Part shown: in pieces, positions 55,311 through 64,000 of the stretch | How the letters are laid out: each line of letters starts with the position of its first letter | Position numbering within the stretch: position 1 is the stretch's first letter | Source: Paracoccus sp. (in: a-proteobacteria) | GTDB lineage: Bacteria; Pseudomonadota; Alphaproteobacteria; Rhodobacterales; Rhodobacteraceae | DNA length: 64,000 bases | Assembly (NCBI GenBank): GCA_030538425.1 | Contig: JAUNTZ010000002.1 | Coordinates: 1 to 64,000 of the forward strand | Direction of reading: 5' to 3' | The notes under the pieces: model-generated | The model's input: the letters and a program-made list of their open reading frames with translations, nothing else | Told to the model about the DNA's origin: nothing | The model's database searches: none | Translations under genes and position numbers: made by a program

Positions 55311-56045
55311 ATGAGTGATCCGCAAACCCCCGTTATCATCCTCGTGCGCCCGCAAATGGGTGAGAATATCGGCGCCGCCGCCCGCGCCATGCTGAACTTT
55401 GGCCTGAGTGAGATGCGCATCGTCGCCCCGCGCGACGGCTGGCCGAACCCGCGCGCGGTCGCCATGGCCTCGGGCGCGGCGGGGCAGGTGCTGGACCGGG
55501 CGCGGGTGTTCGATACGCTGGCCGATGCGATGGAGGGGATTACCTATGCCTTTGCCACCACCGCGCGGGGGCGTGAGCTGACCAAGCCGGTTTTCACCCC
55601 CGCCGAGGCCGTGGCCCATGGCGCAAGCGTCGAGGGGCGCGCGGCATTCATCTTTGGCCCCGAACGCGCGGGGCTGGAAAATGACGATATCGCGCGGGCC
55701 AATGCGATTGTCACCGTGCCGGTCAATCCGGGCTTTGCCTCGCTCAATCTGGCGCAGGCGGTGCTGCTGATCGGCTATGAATGGGGGCAGGGGCGTCTGC
55801 CGCGCCAGCCCGCGCCGACCCTGCGCCGCCCGCCGGGCGAAGTCGCGGCGGACCGCGTCGAGATCGAGCATCTGGCCGATCACTATGAAGAAAAGCTGAC
55901 TGCCGCAGGCTATTTCTTCCCCGAGACCAAGGCCGCGAATATGCGCCTCAACCTGCGCAACCTGTGGTCACGCATGGGCCTGACCCGTTCGGACGTGCAG
56001 GTGTTCCACGGCATGTTGCGGCAGTTGACCCGGGGCCGCGACTGA
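55311..56045 (+). CDS. trmJ: tRNA (cytidine/uridine-2'-O-)-methyltransferase TrmJ-like (SPOUT)
   Basis: 244-aa SPOUT methyltransferase: ILVRPQMGENIGAAARAMLNFG (motif 1), IFGPERAGLENDDIARAN (motif 2) and VPVNPGFASLNLAQAVLLIGYE (motif 3) form the knotted SAM site. The C-terminal extension with a helical region fits TrmJ, which methylates position 32 of tRNAs. It is followed by the RNase P RNA gene about 37 bases downstream. Confidence 0.88.
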   Translation: MSDPQTPVIILVRPQMGENIGAAARAMLNFGLSEMRIVAPRDGWPNPRAVAMASGAAGQVLDRARVFDTLADAMEGITYAFATTARGRELTKPVFTPAEAVAHGASVEGRAAFIFGPERAGLENDDIARANAIVTVPVNPGFASLNLAQAVLLIGYEWGQGRLPRQPAPTLRRPPGEVAADRVEIEHLADHYEEKLTAAGYFFPETKAANMRLNLRNLWSRMGLTRSDVQVFHGMLRQLTRGRD

Positions 56046-56081
56046 GGCTTGACCTTACCCCTCGCGCGGCCCATATCGCGG

Positions 56082-56457
56082 TTGCGCGGATGGCCGGACG
56101 GTCGCGGGCCTTTCACGGGTTCGAGGAAAGTCCGGGCTCCATCAGGTGACGGTGCCGGGTAACGCCCGGCGGGGGCAACCCCAGGGAAAGCGCCACAGAG
56201 AACAGACCGCCCGCGTCCGCGCGGGTAAGGGTGAAACGGTGGGGTAAGAGCCCACCGGGGCGGCGGCAACGCGGCTCGCATGGCAAGCCCCACCGGGAGC
56301 AATGCCGAATAGGGATCGCGCGCCGCAAGGCAGGGCCGCCTGGCCCCAGCAGATCCGGGTTGGCAGCTTGACGCCCGCAGCAATGCGTGGCGCAGATGAA
56401 TGACCGTCCACGGGCTTCGGCCCCGGACAGAACCCGGCTTACAGGCCATCCGCGCAA
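56082..56457 (+). ncRNA. rnpB: RNase P RNA (bacterial class A)
   Basis: Catalytic RNA of RNase P. P1 is formed by TTGCGCGGATGGCC at the 5' end and GGCCATCCGCGCAA at the 3' end. Conserved blocks are GAGGAAAGTCCGGGCTCC (P4 5' part), GGGTAAGGGTGAAA, GGTAAGAGCCCACCG, CAGATGAATGACCGTCCA and GACAGAACCCGGCTTACAGGCC-type end (short form: ACAGAACCCGGCTTA). About 376 nt. Its protein partner rnpA is at 23.5 kb. Ends are set by P1 pairing and may be off by a few bases. Confidence 0.95.
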
Positions 56458-56565
56458 ATAGTGCCGAAAACCTGTTGACTCTGGCGCGCTGCGCTGTATT
56501 TAGCGGGCTTCACGGTTTTTACGAAAGACGCTGCGCGCGACTTTCGCGCAAGCAGGAGAAGCACC

Positions 56566-56733
56566 ATGGCGAAGCCGACGACGATCAAGATCCGTCTGAA
56601 CTCGACGGCCGGGACCGGGCATTTCTACGTCACCAAGAAGAACGCCCGGACCATGACCGAAAAGATGACGGTCAACAAATACGATCCGGTCGTGCGCAAG
56701 CACGTCGAATATAAGGAAGGCAAGATCAAGTAA
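56566..56733 (+). CDS. rpmG: 50S ribosomal protein L33
   Basis: 55-aa ribosomal protein: [21 protein letters not shown], then [25 protein letters not shown] and a Lys end. No cysteines, so it is the zinc-free form. GCAGGAG precedes the ATG at good spacing. It is short, and followed by a strong terminator; it lies about 109 bases after the RNase P RNA. Confidence 0.96.
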
Positions 56734-56756
56734 TCTTGCCCGCCAGCACCAAATGG

Positions 56757-56782
56757 CCGCGCCTTCGGGCGCGGTTTTTTTT
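56757..56782 (+). terminator. Intrinsic terminator after rpmG
   Basis: CCGCGCC-TTCG-GGCGCGG hairpin with the stable TTCG tetraloop, followed by eight T residues. A textbook terminator. Confidence 0.93.
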
Positions 56783-56903
56783 ATGCGCGGGCGGGGGGGC
56801 GCTGCCCCCATCGGGCTGTGCCCGATTCCCCCGGGATATTTGGGGACAAAAGACAGGCTGATCCGGGCTTGTCATTTGTCACGCCTTGGCAGAGATTTTC
56901 GGA

Positions 56904-58115
56904 ATGAGCTCGATCAGCCCGCCCCGCACCCGCACCATGACCGGTTCACCGGTCTGGCCGGTGATTCTGGGGATCAGCCTGTGTCACATGCTCAATGATG
57001 TGATCCAGTCGCTGCTGGCGGCGGTCTATCCGCTGCTGCGCGATGAGTTCGCGCTCAGCTTCTGGCAGATCGGGATGATGACCTTTGCCTTTCAGGTCAC
57101 GGCCTCGCTGCTGCAACCGGCCATCGGCATGGCGACCGACCGCAGGCCCGCGCCGATGGCGCTGCCGGTGGGGATGGGGTTTTCGCTGATCGGGCTGATC
57201 GCGCTGGCACGGGCTGACAGTTATGCGATGCTGCTGATCGGTGCGATGATGGTCGGGCTTGGCTCGGCGGTGTTTCACCCCGAAGCCTCGCGGGTCGCGC
57301 GGCTGGCCTCGGGCGGGCGGTTCGGGACGGCGCAATCGGTGTTTCAGGTCGGCGGCAATTTCGGCACCGCCATTGGGCCGCTGCTGGCCGCATTCATTGT
57401 CGTGCCGTTCGGGCGTCCGGTGATCGCGTGGTTCTCGCTGATCGCCTTGGGCGGCATGATCGTGCTGTGGCAGATCGGGGCGTGGTATGGGCGGGTCCAA
57501 CGCGCCGCGGCCAGCCGCCCGCCGGTCTCACGCGCCTTGCCCTTGCCGCGCCGCAGGGTGGTCTGGGCGATTGGCGTTCTGGCGGTTCTGGTCTTTACCA
57601 AGAATATCTACACCGCCTCGATCTCCAGCTATTACACGTTTTTTCTGATCGACCGATTCGGGTTGGAGACCCAACAGGCCCAGATGATGCTGTTCCTGTT
57701 TCTGGGGGCGGCGGCATTGGGGGTGATCCTTGGCGGCCCGGTCGGCGACCGTTTCGGGCCGCAAACCGTGATCTGGTTCTCGATTCTGGGTGTGTTGCCG
57801 TTTACGCTGATGCTGCCTCATGCCTCGCTGTTCTGGACCGGGGTTCTATCGGTGCTGATCGGGGTGATCATCGCCTCGGCCTTTCCGGCCATGGTGGTGC
57901 TGGCGCAAGAGCTGGTGCCGGGCCGGATCGGCCTGATTTCGGGGCTGTTCTTCGGCTTTGCTTTCGGCATGGGCGGAATTGCGGCGGCGGCCTTGGGGGT
58001 TCTGGCCGACAGCCGGGGCATCGGTTTCGTCTATCAGCTATGCGCCTTCCTGCCGCTTTTGGGCCTGCTGACGGTGTTTCTGCCGCGCCGGTCTGAGCTG
58101 ACCGGCGCGGTCTGA
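56904..58115 (+). CDS. MFS transporter, fosmidomycin-resistance (Fsr) type
   Basis: 403-aa major facilitator with twelve hydrophobic segments. SLCHMLNDVIQSLLAAVYPLL, the loop PAIGMATDRRPAP and VGLGSAVFHPEASRVARLASGGRFGTAQSVFQVGGN-type helix 4-5 region (short: VFHPEASR) are hallmarks of the Fsr group, which exports drugs such as fosmidomycin in Escherichia coli. The physiological substrate here is unknown. The ATG at 56904 is preferred to an upstream TTG. Convergent with metK, only three bases apart. Confidence 0.87.
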   Translation: MSSISPPRTRTMTGSPVWPVILGISLCHMLNDVIQSLLAAVYPLLRDEFALSFWQIGMMTFAFQVTASLLQPAIGMATDRRPAPMALPVGMGFSLIGLIALARADSYAMLLIGAMMVGLGSAVFHPEASRVARLASGGRFGTAQSVFQVGGNFGTAIGPLLAAFIVVPFGRPVIAWFSLIALGGMIVLWQIGAWYGRVQRAAASRPPVSRALPLPRRRVVWAIGVLAVLVFTKNIYTASISSYYTFFLIDRFGLETQQAQMMLFLFLGAAALGVILGGPVGDRFGPQTVIWFSILGVLPFTLMLPHASLFWTGVLSVLIGVIIASAFPAMVVLAQELVPGRIGLISGLFFGFAFGMGGIAAAALGVLADSRGIGFVYQLCAFLPLLGLLTVFLPRRSELTGAV

Positions 58116-58118
58116 GCC

Positions 58119-59285
58119 TTACACGGCCTTTTTCAGCGCATCCGTCAGATCGGTGCGTTCCCAGGAAAAGCCGCCATCGGCCTCGGGCGCGCGGCCGAAA
58201 TGACCGTAAGCGGCAGTGCGGCGATAGATCGGGCGTTGAAGCTGCAAATGCTCTCGGATGCCCTTGGGGGTCAGGTCCATGACCTGCGCCACGGCCCGCT
58301 CAATCTCTGATTCGTGGACTTTTCCGGTGCCGAACGTGTCGGCATAGATCGAGAGCGGTTTTGAGACGCCAATCGCATAAGACAGCTGGATGACGCAGCG
58401 TTCGGCCATGCCTGCCGCGACCACGTTCTTGGCCAGATAGCGCGCGGCATAAGCCGCCGAGCGGTCAACCTTGGTCGGGTCCTTGCCCGAAAACGCGCCC
58501 CCGCCATGCGGCGCGGCCCCGCCGTAAGTGTCCACGATGATCTTGCGCCCGGTGAGCCCGGCATCACCATCGGGCCCGCCAATCACGAACTTTCCGGTCG
58601 GGTTCACCCACCATTCGGTGGCCTCGGTCAGCCAGCCCTGCGGCAGAACCTCACGGATGTAAGGCTCAACGATGGCGCGGATATCGTCGCTGGTCTGCGC
58701 CTCATCATGGTGTTGGGTTGACAGCACAAGCTGCGTGACCTCAACCGGGCGGCCATCCTCATAGCGCAGGGAAAGCTGCGACTTGGCGTCGGGACCAAGG
58801 GTCGGCTCGGCCCCCGATTTGCGCGCCTCGGCCAGACGGCGGAGGATGGCGTGCGAATACTGGATCGGCGCGGGCATCAGCGCCTCGGTCTCATCGGTGG
58901 CAAAGCCGAACATGATGCCCTGATCGCCCGCGCCATGTTCCTGCACCCCGCCCCAGATATGGGTCGATTGTTCATGCAGAACGTCCTGGACGACGCAGGT
59001 TTTCCAGTGGAATTTCTCCTGCTCATAGCCGATCTCGCGGATCGTCTGGCGGGCGATATCGGGGATTTTCGCCTTCATTTCAGACAGCCGGGCGGGGTCG
59101 GACAGACCCGCCTCACCGCCGATCACGACCAGATTGGTCGTCGCAAAGGTTTCGCAGGCAACGCGCGCGGCGGGTTCCTCTGCCAGAAAAGCGTCCAGAA
59201 CCGCGTCCGAGATCTGGTCGCAGACCTTGTCGGGATGCCCCTCGGACACCGATTCCGAGGTAAAGATATAATTGCGTCGTGCCAT
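58119..59285 (-). CDS. metK: S-adenosylmethionine synthetase
   Basis: 388-aa enzyme that makes SAM from methionine and [28 protein letters not shown] is the N-terminal ATP/Met site region, [14 protein letters not shown] the first signature, and [19 protein letters not shown]-type segment the second. The ATG at 59285 follows GGAGC with eight bases between; that ribosome-binding site is part of a SAM/SAH riboswitch. The product also feeds the LuxI synthase and the methyltransferases of this window. Confidence 0.96.
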   Translation of the reverse strand: MARRNYIFTSESVSEGHPDKVCDQISDAVLDAFLAEEPAARVACETFATTNLVVIGGEAGLSDPARLSEMKAKIPDIARQTIREIGYEQEKFHWKTCVVQDVLHEQSTHIWGGVQEHGAGDQGIMFGFATDETEALMPAPIQYSHAILRRLAEARKSGAEPTLGPDAKSQLSLRYEDGRPVEVTQLVLSTQHHDEAQTSDDIRAIVEPYIREVLPQGWLTEATEWWVNPTGKFVIGGPDGDAGLTGRKIIVDTYGGAAPHGGGAFSGKDPTKVDRSAAYAARYLAKNVVAAGMAERCVIQLSYAIGVSKPLSIYADTFGTGKVHESEIERAVAQVMDLTPKGIREHLQLQRPIYRRTAAYGHFGRAPEADGGFSWERTDLTDALKKAV

Positions 59286-59291
59286 GGGGTT

Positions 59292-59338
59292 TGCTCCGTT
59301 ATCCATCACGCCGCTACGCCAGGAAGCCGTTGTAGCGG
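59292..59338 (-). promoter_or_regulatory. SAM/SAH riboswitch in the metK leader
   Basis: On the minus strand the leader has CCGCTAC, a loop AACGGCTTCCTGGC, GTAGCGG, a short spacer and GGAGCA. Stem P1 is 59332-59338 with 59311-59317; the loop GCTTCC can pair with GGAGC (59293-59297) as a pseudoknot. This is the SAM/SAH class known mainly from Rhodobacterales upstream of metK. Since GGAG is also the ribosome-binding site, ligand binding should hide it and switch translation off when SAM is high. Confidence 0.9.
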
Positions 59339-59400
59339 TCACGCGCCGCGATAGACCTGCCAACCGCCCGCGTCAATATCGCATCCGGCTTAACCGCGGG

Positions 59401-60873
59401 TTAATCGCGACGCAAAAAGAGCGGCGAGGCCATGGCCAAGGCCAGCAGCGCGGCCAGAACCCAAGGCGCAGGCCCGATGCGCAGCCACAAAGTCGGGGGC
59501 AGGGGCGCGGGCAGGGCCGCGTCGATATGGCCCACCTCGCCCAGCTCAAGCCGGGCTGTGACGCGCCCGTAAGGGTCGATCACCGCCGAGACGCCGGTAT
59601 TCGCGGCCCGCATCATCGGCAGCCCGGCCTCAATCGCGCGCAGCCGGGCCTGCGCCAGATGCTGATAAGGGCCGCTATAGGTGCCGAACCACGCGTCATT
59701 GGTGATTTGCAGCAGCCATTCGGGGCGGGTCACGCCGCGCAGATGCTGCGGAAAGATCGCCTCGTAACAGATCAGCGGCTGAGCCGGGGGCAGGCCCGCC
59801 AAAGACATCACCTGCGGGCCGGGACCGGGGGTATAGCCAAAGCTTGCCTGTGCGGCAAAGGCGCCGATGCCAAGCCGGGCCAGACGCTCGCCATGGGGGA
59901 GGTATTCGCCGAAGGGAACAAGGTGGAACTTGTCATAGATCTGGCCCACTGCGCCGCTTTGGTCGATTTCGATCATGCTGTTGAAATAACGCCCGTTTTC
60001 CTCGCGTTGGATGCCAAGGATCACCGGCGCGCCGGCGGCTTCGCCGATCATGGGCAGGGCCTCGCCGCCGTGGTTGAGCAGGAAAGAGACCGCCGTTTCA
60101 GGCCAGATCACCGCATCGGGGTGGCGCAGGGCGGGGGCGGCGCTTTCGCTCAGCAGGCGGTTCCAGAATTCAAGCGCCCAGTCGGGGTCCCATTTCAGCG
60201 CCTGATCGGCATTGGGCTGCACCAGACGCAGGACGATGTCGCGGTCGGGCTGCATCGGCGTGGCCAGCCGCGCAGCCCCCGCGACCCAAGCGCCGCCGAT
60301 CAGCAGCGCGGCAAGCGCCAGCCCGCGCCATTCCCGCCCGCGCGCCACAACGCTTGGCAGAGTGGCGGCGGTCAGGGTCAGCGCCGAAAGGCCGATGGCA
60401 CCCGCAAAGGCCGCCATTTGCGCAACCGGCGTATCGGTCCAGACCTGACCCAGCTGCGCCCATGGAAAGCCGGTGAAGATCCAGCCGCGCAGCCAGTCCG
60501 ACAGCAGCAGCGCCGCAGCGAACGCGACCGCCCGCGCGCCCGCGCCGGGCCGGGCCAGACGCGCGGCCACCCATGCAGGCACCGCCCAGAACAGCCCCCC
60601 GCCAAGCGCCATCAGCCCAAGCGCGAAAGGCGCCATCCAGCCATAGCGTTCCGGCTCAACCAGAAAGGGGTGAATGATCCAGAACAGCGCGACCGCGAAA
60701 TAGCCGGTGCCCGCCGCAAGCCCCGTGCCGAAGCCCGCCGAGCGATGGGCAAAGCGCCAGATCAGCACGATCAGCGCGGCCAGCGTGACCGGCCAAAGCC
60801 CCCAGGGCGCAAGCCCAAGCGCGGCTGCGGCCCCAAGCGCAATGTCAGGCAGGGTCTGGGCCAGTCTGCGCAT
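59401..60873 (-). CDS. lnt: Apolipoprotein N-acyltransferase
   Basis: 490-aa inner-membrane enzyme that adds the third acyl chain to lipoproteins. About seven hydrophobic segments precede a nitrilase-like periplasmic domain with the catalytic Glu in VIWPETAVSFLL, Lys in IYDKFHLVPFGEYLP and Cys in LICYEAIFP. The WFG motif in ITNDAWFGTYSGPYQH is conserved. Lies between metK and the DEAD-box gene, all on the minus strand. Confidence 0.94.
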   Translation of the reverse strand: MRRLAQTLPDIALGAAAALGLAPWGLWPVTLAALIVLIWRFAHRSAGFGTGLAAGTGYFAVALFWIIHPFLVEPERYGWMAPFALGLMALGGGLFWAVPAWVAARLARPGAGARAVAFAAALLLSDWLRGWIFTGFPWAQLGQVWTDTPVAQMAAFAGAIGLSALTLTAATLPSVVARGREWRGLALAALLIGGAWVAGAARLATPMQPDRDIVLRLVQPNADQALKWDPDWALEFWNRLLSESAAPALRHPDAVIWPETAVSFLLNHGGEALPMIGEAAGAPVILGIQREENGRYFNSMIEIDQSGAVGQIYDKFHLVPFGEYLPHGERLARLGIGAFAAQASFGYTPGPGPQVMSLAGLPPAQPLICYEAIFPQHLRGVTRPEWLLQITNDAWFGTYSGPYQHLAQARLRAIEAGLPMMRAANTGVSAVIDPYGRVTARLELGEVGHIDAALPAPLPPTLWLRIGPAPWVLAALLALAMASPLFLRRD

Positions 60874-60888
60874 CGCCCGGCCCGGCGC

Positions 60889-63012
60889 TCAGCCGTCGAT
60901 TTGCGGATCGGCGGGGGCGGAAGGGGCCTCGGCGGGCTGCACCTCAGAGGGCGCGGTGTCGGCCTCAACCTTCTTGCGCCGCGTGGTGCGGCGTTTGGGC
61001 TTTTCGGCCTCTTGCGGCGCGTCGGGGGTCTCCGCTGCGGGCTGCGCATCCTGCGGCGAGTTGGCCTGAGCTTCGGTTGCATTGCCGCCATCCGTTGCCT
61101 CGGCTGAAGCGGCGTCCTGCGCGGTATCCGCGGCCTTGCGGCGGGTGCGGCGGGTGGGTTTCTTTTCGAGCGGCGCGGCCTCACCCTCGGCTGGGGCCTC
61201 GGCATCCGCCTTCTTGCGGCTGCGACGGCGGGGCTTGGGGGCCTCTTCGGCGGCGTCAGCGTCGGGTGCCGCGTCAGTCACCGCCTCGACGCTGTCCTCG
61301 GATGCAGCATCGCTTGCGACATCAGCTTCGGCGGGCTTCTTGCGCGAACGGCGCTTGCGGGCGGGTTTGGCGGCGGCTTCCGCATCCCCGGCCTCGGCGG
61401 GCTGATCCTGCATGGCGGGCTCGGCGGGTTCCTGAGCAGCCCGTTCCGCGCGGTCCTTCTCAGCCTTTTCGCGTTCTGCCTCGGCGCGGCTGCGGGCTTC
61501 GTCATTGGCGGCGGTCTGGGCCAGGCTTTCGGCAAAGCTCTGGTTCATGAACTCGGGCACATGGTCGCCCATGCCGGTGACGGAACCGCCCCGGTCGCCG
61601 CGCTCACCGCGTTCGCGCCGCTCGCCACGGTCGCGGCGGTCGTTTTTGTCACCGTCGCGTCGGTCGTCACGCCGATCATCCCGACGCTCACCGTCGCGCC
61701 GCTCGTCCTTGCGCTCCTCATGGCGCGGGGCCTCGGGCTGCGCGGCTTCGGCTTGCGGCTCGGGCTTTCGCTCATCGCGACGGCCCCGGCTGCGCGAGGC
61801 CCCACCGCGCGAGGATGCGGCGCGCGGGCTCGATTGTGCGGCATCCGACAGCGCGAATCCCTCGGGCGCCTCGGCGCGGGGCAGGGTCTGCTTGACCAGA
61901 TTTTCAATCGCCGCCAGATATTTCTCATCCGCCGGGGTGGCAATCGAGATCGCCTTGCCCTGACGGCCCGCGCGACCCGTCCGGCCAATGCGGTGGACGT
62001 AATCCTCAGCGTGCGAGGGCAGGTCAAAGTTGAACACATGGCTCACTTCGGGGATGTCGAGCCCGCGCGCCGCCACATCCGAGGCGACCAGAAACCGCAG
62101 GCTGCCATCGCGGAACGCATCAAGCGTCGCCATCCGCTGTTTCTGGTCCAGATCGCCATGGATCGGCGCGGCGTCAAACCCATGCGCCTTAAGCGATTTG
62201 GCAACGATATCGACCTCAGTCTTGCGGTTGCAGAAGATGATCGCGTTCTTGATCCCGTCGCCATCGCCTTCGGCCTTGATCAGCGCGCGCAGCAATTCGC
62301 GTTTCTGCTTGGCGCTCTGGTCGCGGCGGGTCGGCGTGATCTCAACCAGTTGCTGCGTGATGGTTTCCGAGGTGGTGGCCTGACGCGCGACCTCGATCCG
62401 TTCGGGGGCGTGCAGGAAGGTGTTGGTGATCCGCTCGATCTCGGGGGCCATGGTGGCGCTGAAGAACAGGGTCTGGCGGGTAAAGGGAGTGAGCTGGAAG
62501 ATGCGTTCGATATCGGGGATAAAACCCATGTCCAGCATCCGGTCGGCCTCATCGACGACCATCACCTCGACCCCGGTCAGCAGCAGCTTGCCACGCTCGA
62601 AATGGTCAAGCAAACGGCCCGGCGTGGCGATCAGCACATCGACGCCGCGGTCGATCAGCTTGTCCTGTTCCACGAAAGAAACGCCGCCGATCAACAGCGC
62701 CTTGGTCAGCCGGGTATGTTTGGCATAGATATCGAAATTCTCGGCGACCTGCGCGGCCAGTTCGCGGGTGGGGCACAGCACAAGGCTGCGTGGCATCCGC
62801 GCCCGCGCCCGCCCGCGCGACAGGCGGGTAATCATCGGCAGGGTAAAGCTGGCAGTCTTGCCGGTGCCGGTCTGCGCAATGCCCAGCACGTCGCGCCCCT
62901 CCAGAGCGGGGGGAATCGCGCCCGCCTGAATTGGCGTGGGGGTTTCATACCCCGCTTCGGCAATCGCCTTGAGAACCTTGGGATCGAGTTTGAGATCGGA
63001 AAACTTGGTCAT
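60889..63012 (-). CDS. DEAD-box RNA helicase with long charged C-terminal tail
   Basis: 707-aa protein. The helicase core (about 1-375) has the Q motif region FSDLKLDPKVLKAI, motif I AQTGTGKTASF, DEAD in VDEADRMLDMG, SAT, and HRIGRTGRAG. The next ~330 residues are disordered-looking: an Arg/Asp/Glu-rich stretch, then Ala/Glu-rich linkers holding four basic repeats (RKRRSRKK, RRRSRKK, RRTRRK, RRTTRRKK). Such tails bind RNA or promote condensates. RhlE-like by core; the exact substrate is unknown. Confidence 0.9.
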   Translation of the reverse strand: MTKFSDLKLDPKVLKAIAEAGYETPTPIQAGAIPPALEGRDVLGIAQTGTGKTASFTLPMITRLSRGRARARMPRSLVLCPTRELAAQVAENFDIYAKHTRLTKALLIGGVSFVEQDKLIDRGVDVLIATPGRLLDHFERGKLLLTGVEVMVVDEADRMLDMGFIPDIERIFQLTPFTRQTLFFSATMAPEIERITNTFLHAPERIEVARQATTSETITQQLVEITPTRRDQSAKQKRELLRALIKAEGDGDGIKNAIIFCNRKTEVDIVAKSLKAHGFDAAPIHGDLDQKQRMATLDAFRDGSLRFLVASDVAARGLDIPEVSHVFNFDLPSHAEDYVHRIGRTGRAGRQGKAISIATPADEKYLAAIENLVKQTLPRAEAPEGFALSDAAQSSPRAASSRGGASRSRGRRDERKPEPQAEAAQPEAPRHEERKDERRDGERRDDRRDDRRDGDKNDRRDRGERRERGERGDRGGSVTGMGDHVPEFMNQSFAESLAQTAANDEARSRAEAEREKAEKDRAERAAQEPAEPAMQDQPAEAGDAEAAAKPARKRRSRKKPAEADVASDAASEDSVEAVTDAAPDADAAEEAPKPRRRSRKKADAEAPAEGEAAPLEKKPTRRTRRKAADTAQDAASAEATDGGNATEAQANSPQDAQPAAETPDAPQEAEKPKRRTTRRKKVEADTAPSEVQPAEAPSAPADPQIDG

Positions 63013-63127
63013 TTACGTCCGTTCTGCCGTGGCGCAGCATGGCGCGGCAAATAAAAAACGGGACGCCATTCCACGCCCCTCGGCTGTCCGCCGGATGCGG
63101 ACCTGCGGCTGGTTAGCGCAAAACCGG

Positions 63128-64000
63128 CTATCCGTCAAGTTCTGCTTGATTTTCCGCGCGAGGGGCGGTGGCGGCCTCGATGTTTTTCCAGCGGCGATGC
63201 ACCCAGAACCATTGTCCGGCATGGGCGCGGACCAGCCGCTCCAGATCGTCATTCAGCGCCTGCATCATCGTCGCGGGGTCCGAGGGCGGGATGGGCGCGC
63301 CGACCTCGACCCGAAAGGACAGCCCGTCGGGCAGGCGAATCCCCGCAATCGGGATCAGCGCCGCGTCATATTTCAGCGCAAGCTCGGCGGGGGTCAGCAC
63401 GGTGAGCGTGGGCAGGCCGAACAGGCGCAGTTCGGTCCCTCCATGGTCGAACTGGTCAAAGCCAAGGCACATCCAGCCGCCACCGCGCAGAAACCGCAGC
63501 ATCGCGGCCAGACCGGCGCGGCCGCGTGGAAAGATCGGCTCGGCAATGGCCTGCATGGCGGGGATGTAATGGGCATTGAAAGCCGCGTTGTTCATGGGCC
63601 GGTAAAGCGCCCCCACCGGCCAGCCCTGCGCGGCAAGCGCGGCCCGCATTGCGTCGTAATTGCCGAAATGCGCACAGGCGAGGATGACCGGACGCCCGGT
63701 CTCGGCGGCCTCGGCCAGCGCGGGCAGGCCCGGCCCGGTCAGGGGCTGACTGTCGCGGATGCGGGTGGTGAAGGCGGTGCCCGAATAGATCTCCGCCATC
63801 GAGCGGCCCGCATTGTCGGGCACCGCGCGGATGATCCGCTCGACCTCACCCTTGGGCAGATTCGGCAGAGCCAGCGCGAGGTTGCGCCGGATGCGGCCGC
63901 GCCAACCCGCCAGAGGGGCCAAGACGCGCGAGAACACCCAGCCCATGAATGCGATGCGCCGCTGATAGGGCAGAAGCTGCGCCGCCCCCATCAACAGCCG
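63128..64000 (-). CDS. Lipid A biosynthesis lauroyl acyltransferase-like (HtrB/LpxL), partial
   Basis: At least 290 codons; the 5' end is cut by the window edge, and reading continues through an in-frame ATG at 63994 without a clear start. The family block ACAHFGNYDAMRAALAAQG carries the HX4D catalytic motif (H in AHFGNYD), and CLGFDQFDHGGTELRLFGLP follows, as does the N-terminal RRNLALALPNL. It transfers a secondary acyl chain to lipid A at the inner membrane. Confidence 0.85.
   Translation of the reverse strand, partial: RLLMGAAQLLPYQRRIAFMGWVFSRVLAPLAGWRGRIRRNLALALPNLPKGEVERIIRAVPDNAGRSMAEIYSGTAFTTRIRDSQPLTGPGLPALAEAAETGRPVILACAHFGNYDAMRAALAAQGWPVGALYRPMNNAAFNAHYIPAMQAIAEPIFPRGRAGLAAMLRFLRGGGWMCLGFDQFDHGGTELRLFGLPTLTVLTPAELALKYDAALIPIAGIRLPDGLSFRVEVGAPIPPSDPATMMQALNDDLERLVRAHAGQWFWVHRRWKNIEAATAPRAENQAELDG

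Overview
The window reads as chromosomal DNA of an alphaproteobacterium, most likely a member of the Rhodobacterales (Rhodobacter/Paracoccus relatives). Supporting signs are a GC-rich genome with long antisense shadow frames, a SAM/SAH riboswitch in front of metK (a class known mainly from Rhodobacterales), an ATP12-family ATP-synthase assembly factor, DUF3572 and DUF983 proteins, and class II DAHP synthase. There is no integrase, transposase, CRISPR array or prophage module; the window is core genome with small accessory insertions.

Region 1 (1-9.6 kb) is the spc/alpha ribosomal operon on the plus strand: the end of rplN, then rplX-rplE-rpsN-rpsH-rplF-rplR-rpsE-rpmD, an intrinsic terminator, an inserted GFA-family gene, then rplO-secY-adk and rpsM-rpsK-rpoA-rplQ, closed by a strong terminator. 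Region 2 (9.6-11 kb) is a LuxR/LuxI acyl-homoserine-lactone quorum-sensing pair. Region 3 (11-16.3 kb, plus) holds rarA, then a tightly overlapping crcB-rluC-HAD phosphatase-ATP12 chain, then an orphan amino-acid binding protein.

Region 4 (16.3-24.1 kb, minus) is the rpmH-rnpA-yidD-(30-aa membrane ORF)-ttcA group, a degenerate EAL protein, and yidC-MOSC-engB-argB, ending in a SixA-like phosphatase. Region 5 (24.3-32.5 kb) has an orphan histidine kinase, tRNA-Arg, a DUF2955/HlyD efflux pair, a glycosyltransferase, and tRNA-Trp-sulfotransferase-secE-nusG-rplK-rplA on the minus strand.

Region 6 (32.6-41.3 kb) carries an ABC exporter, a xenobiotic acetyltransferase, glyoxalase I, nadD and a small cyclic-di-GMP cluster: an H-NOX protein paired with a GGDEF protein, and a divergently placed PleD-like diguanylate cyclase. 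Region 7 (41.3-53.6 kb) has Nudix, PBP4, a TAXI binding protein, guaA, a CAP-domain protein, a complete liv-type ABC importer and DAHP synthase. Region 8 (53.6-64 kb) has a broken cytochrome b561, a barstar-like inhibitor, thiE, trmJ, RNase P RNA, rpmG, an MFS exporter, riboswitch-controlled metK, lnt, a DEAD-box helicase with a long charged tail, and a truncated lipid A acyltransferase gene.

The most unusual signal is a recurring architecture: degenerate copies of the 3' end of an intact neighbouring gene lie just beyond that gene. At thiE one such copy brackets a lone barstar-like immunity gene. At nadD two nested copies lie beyond a lone 95-codon ORF of unknown function. At the GGDEF gene at 37.5 kb the spacer contains diverged repeats of its 3' end. 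I infer repeated 3'-end replacement events that bring in small cargo genes while leaving the old gene tails as scars.
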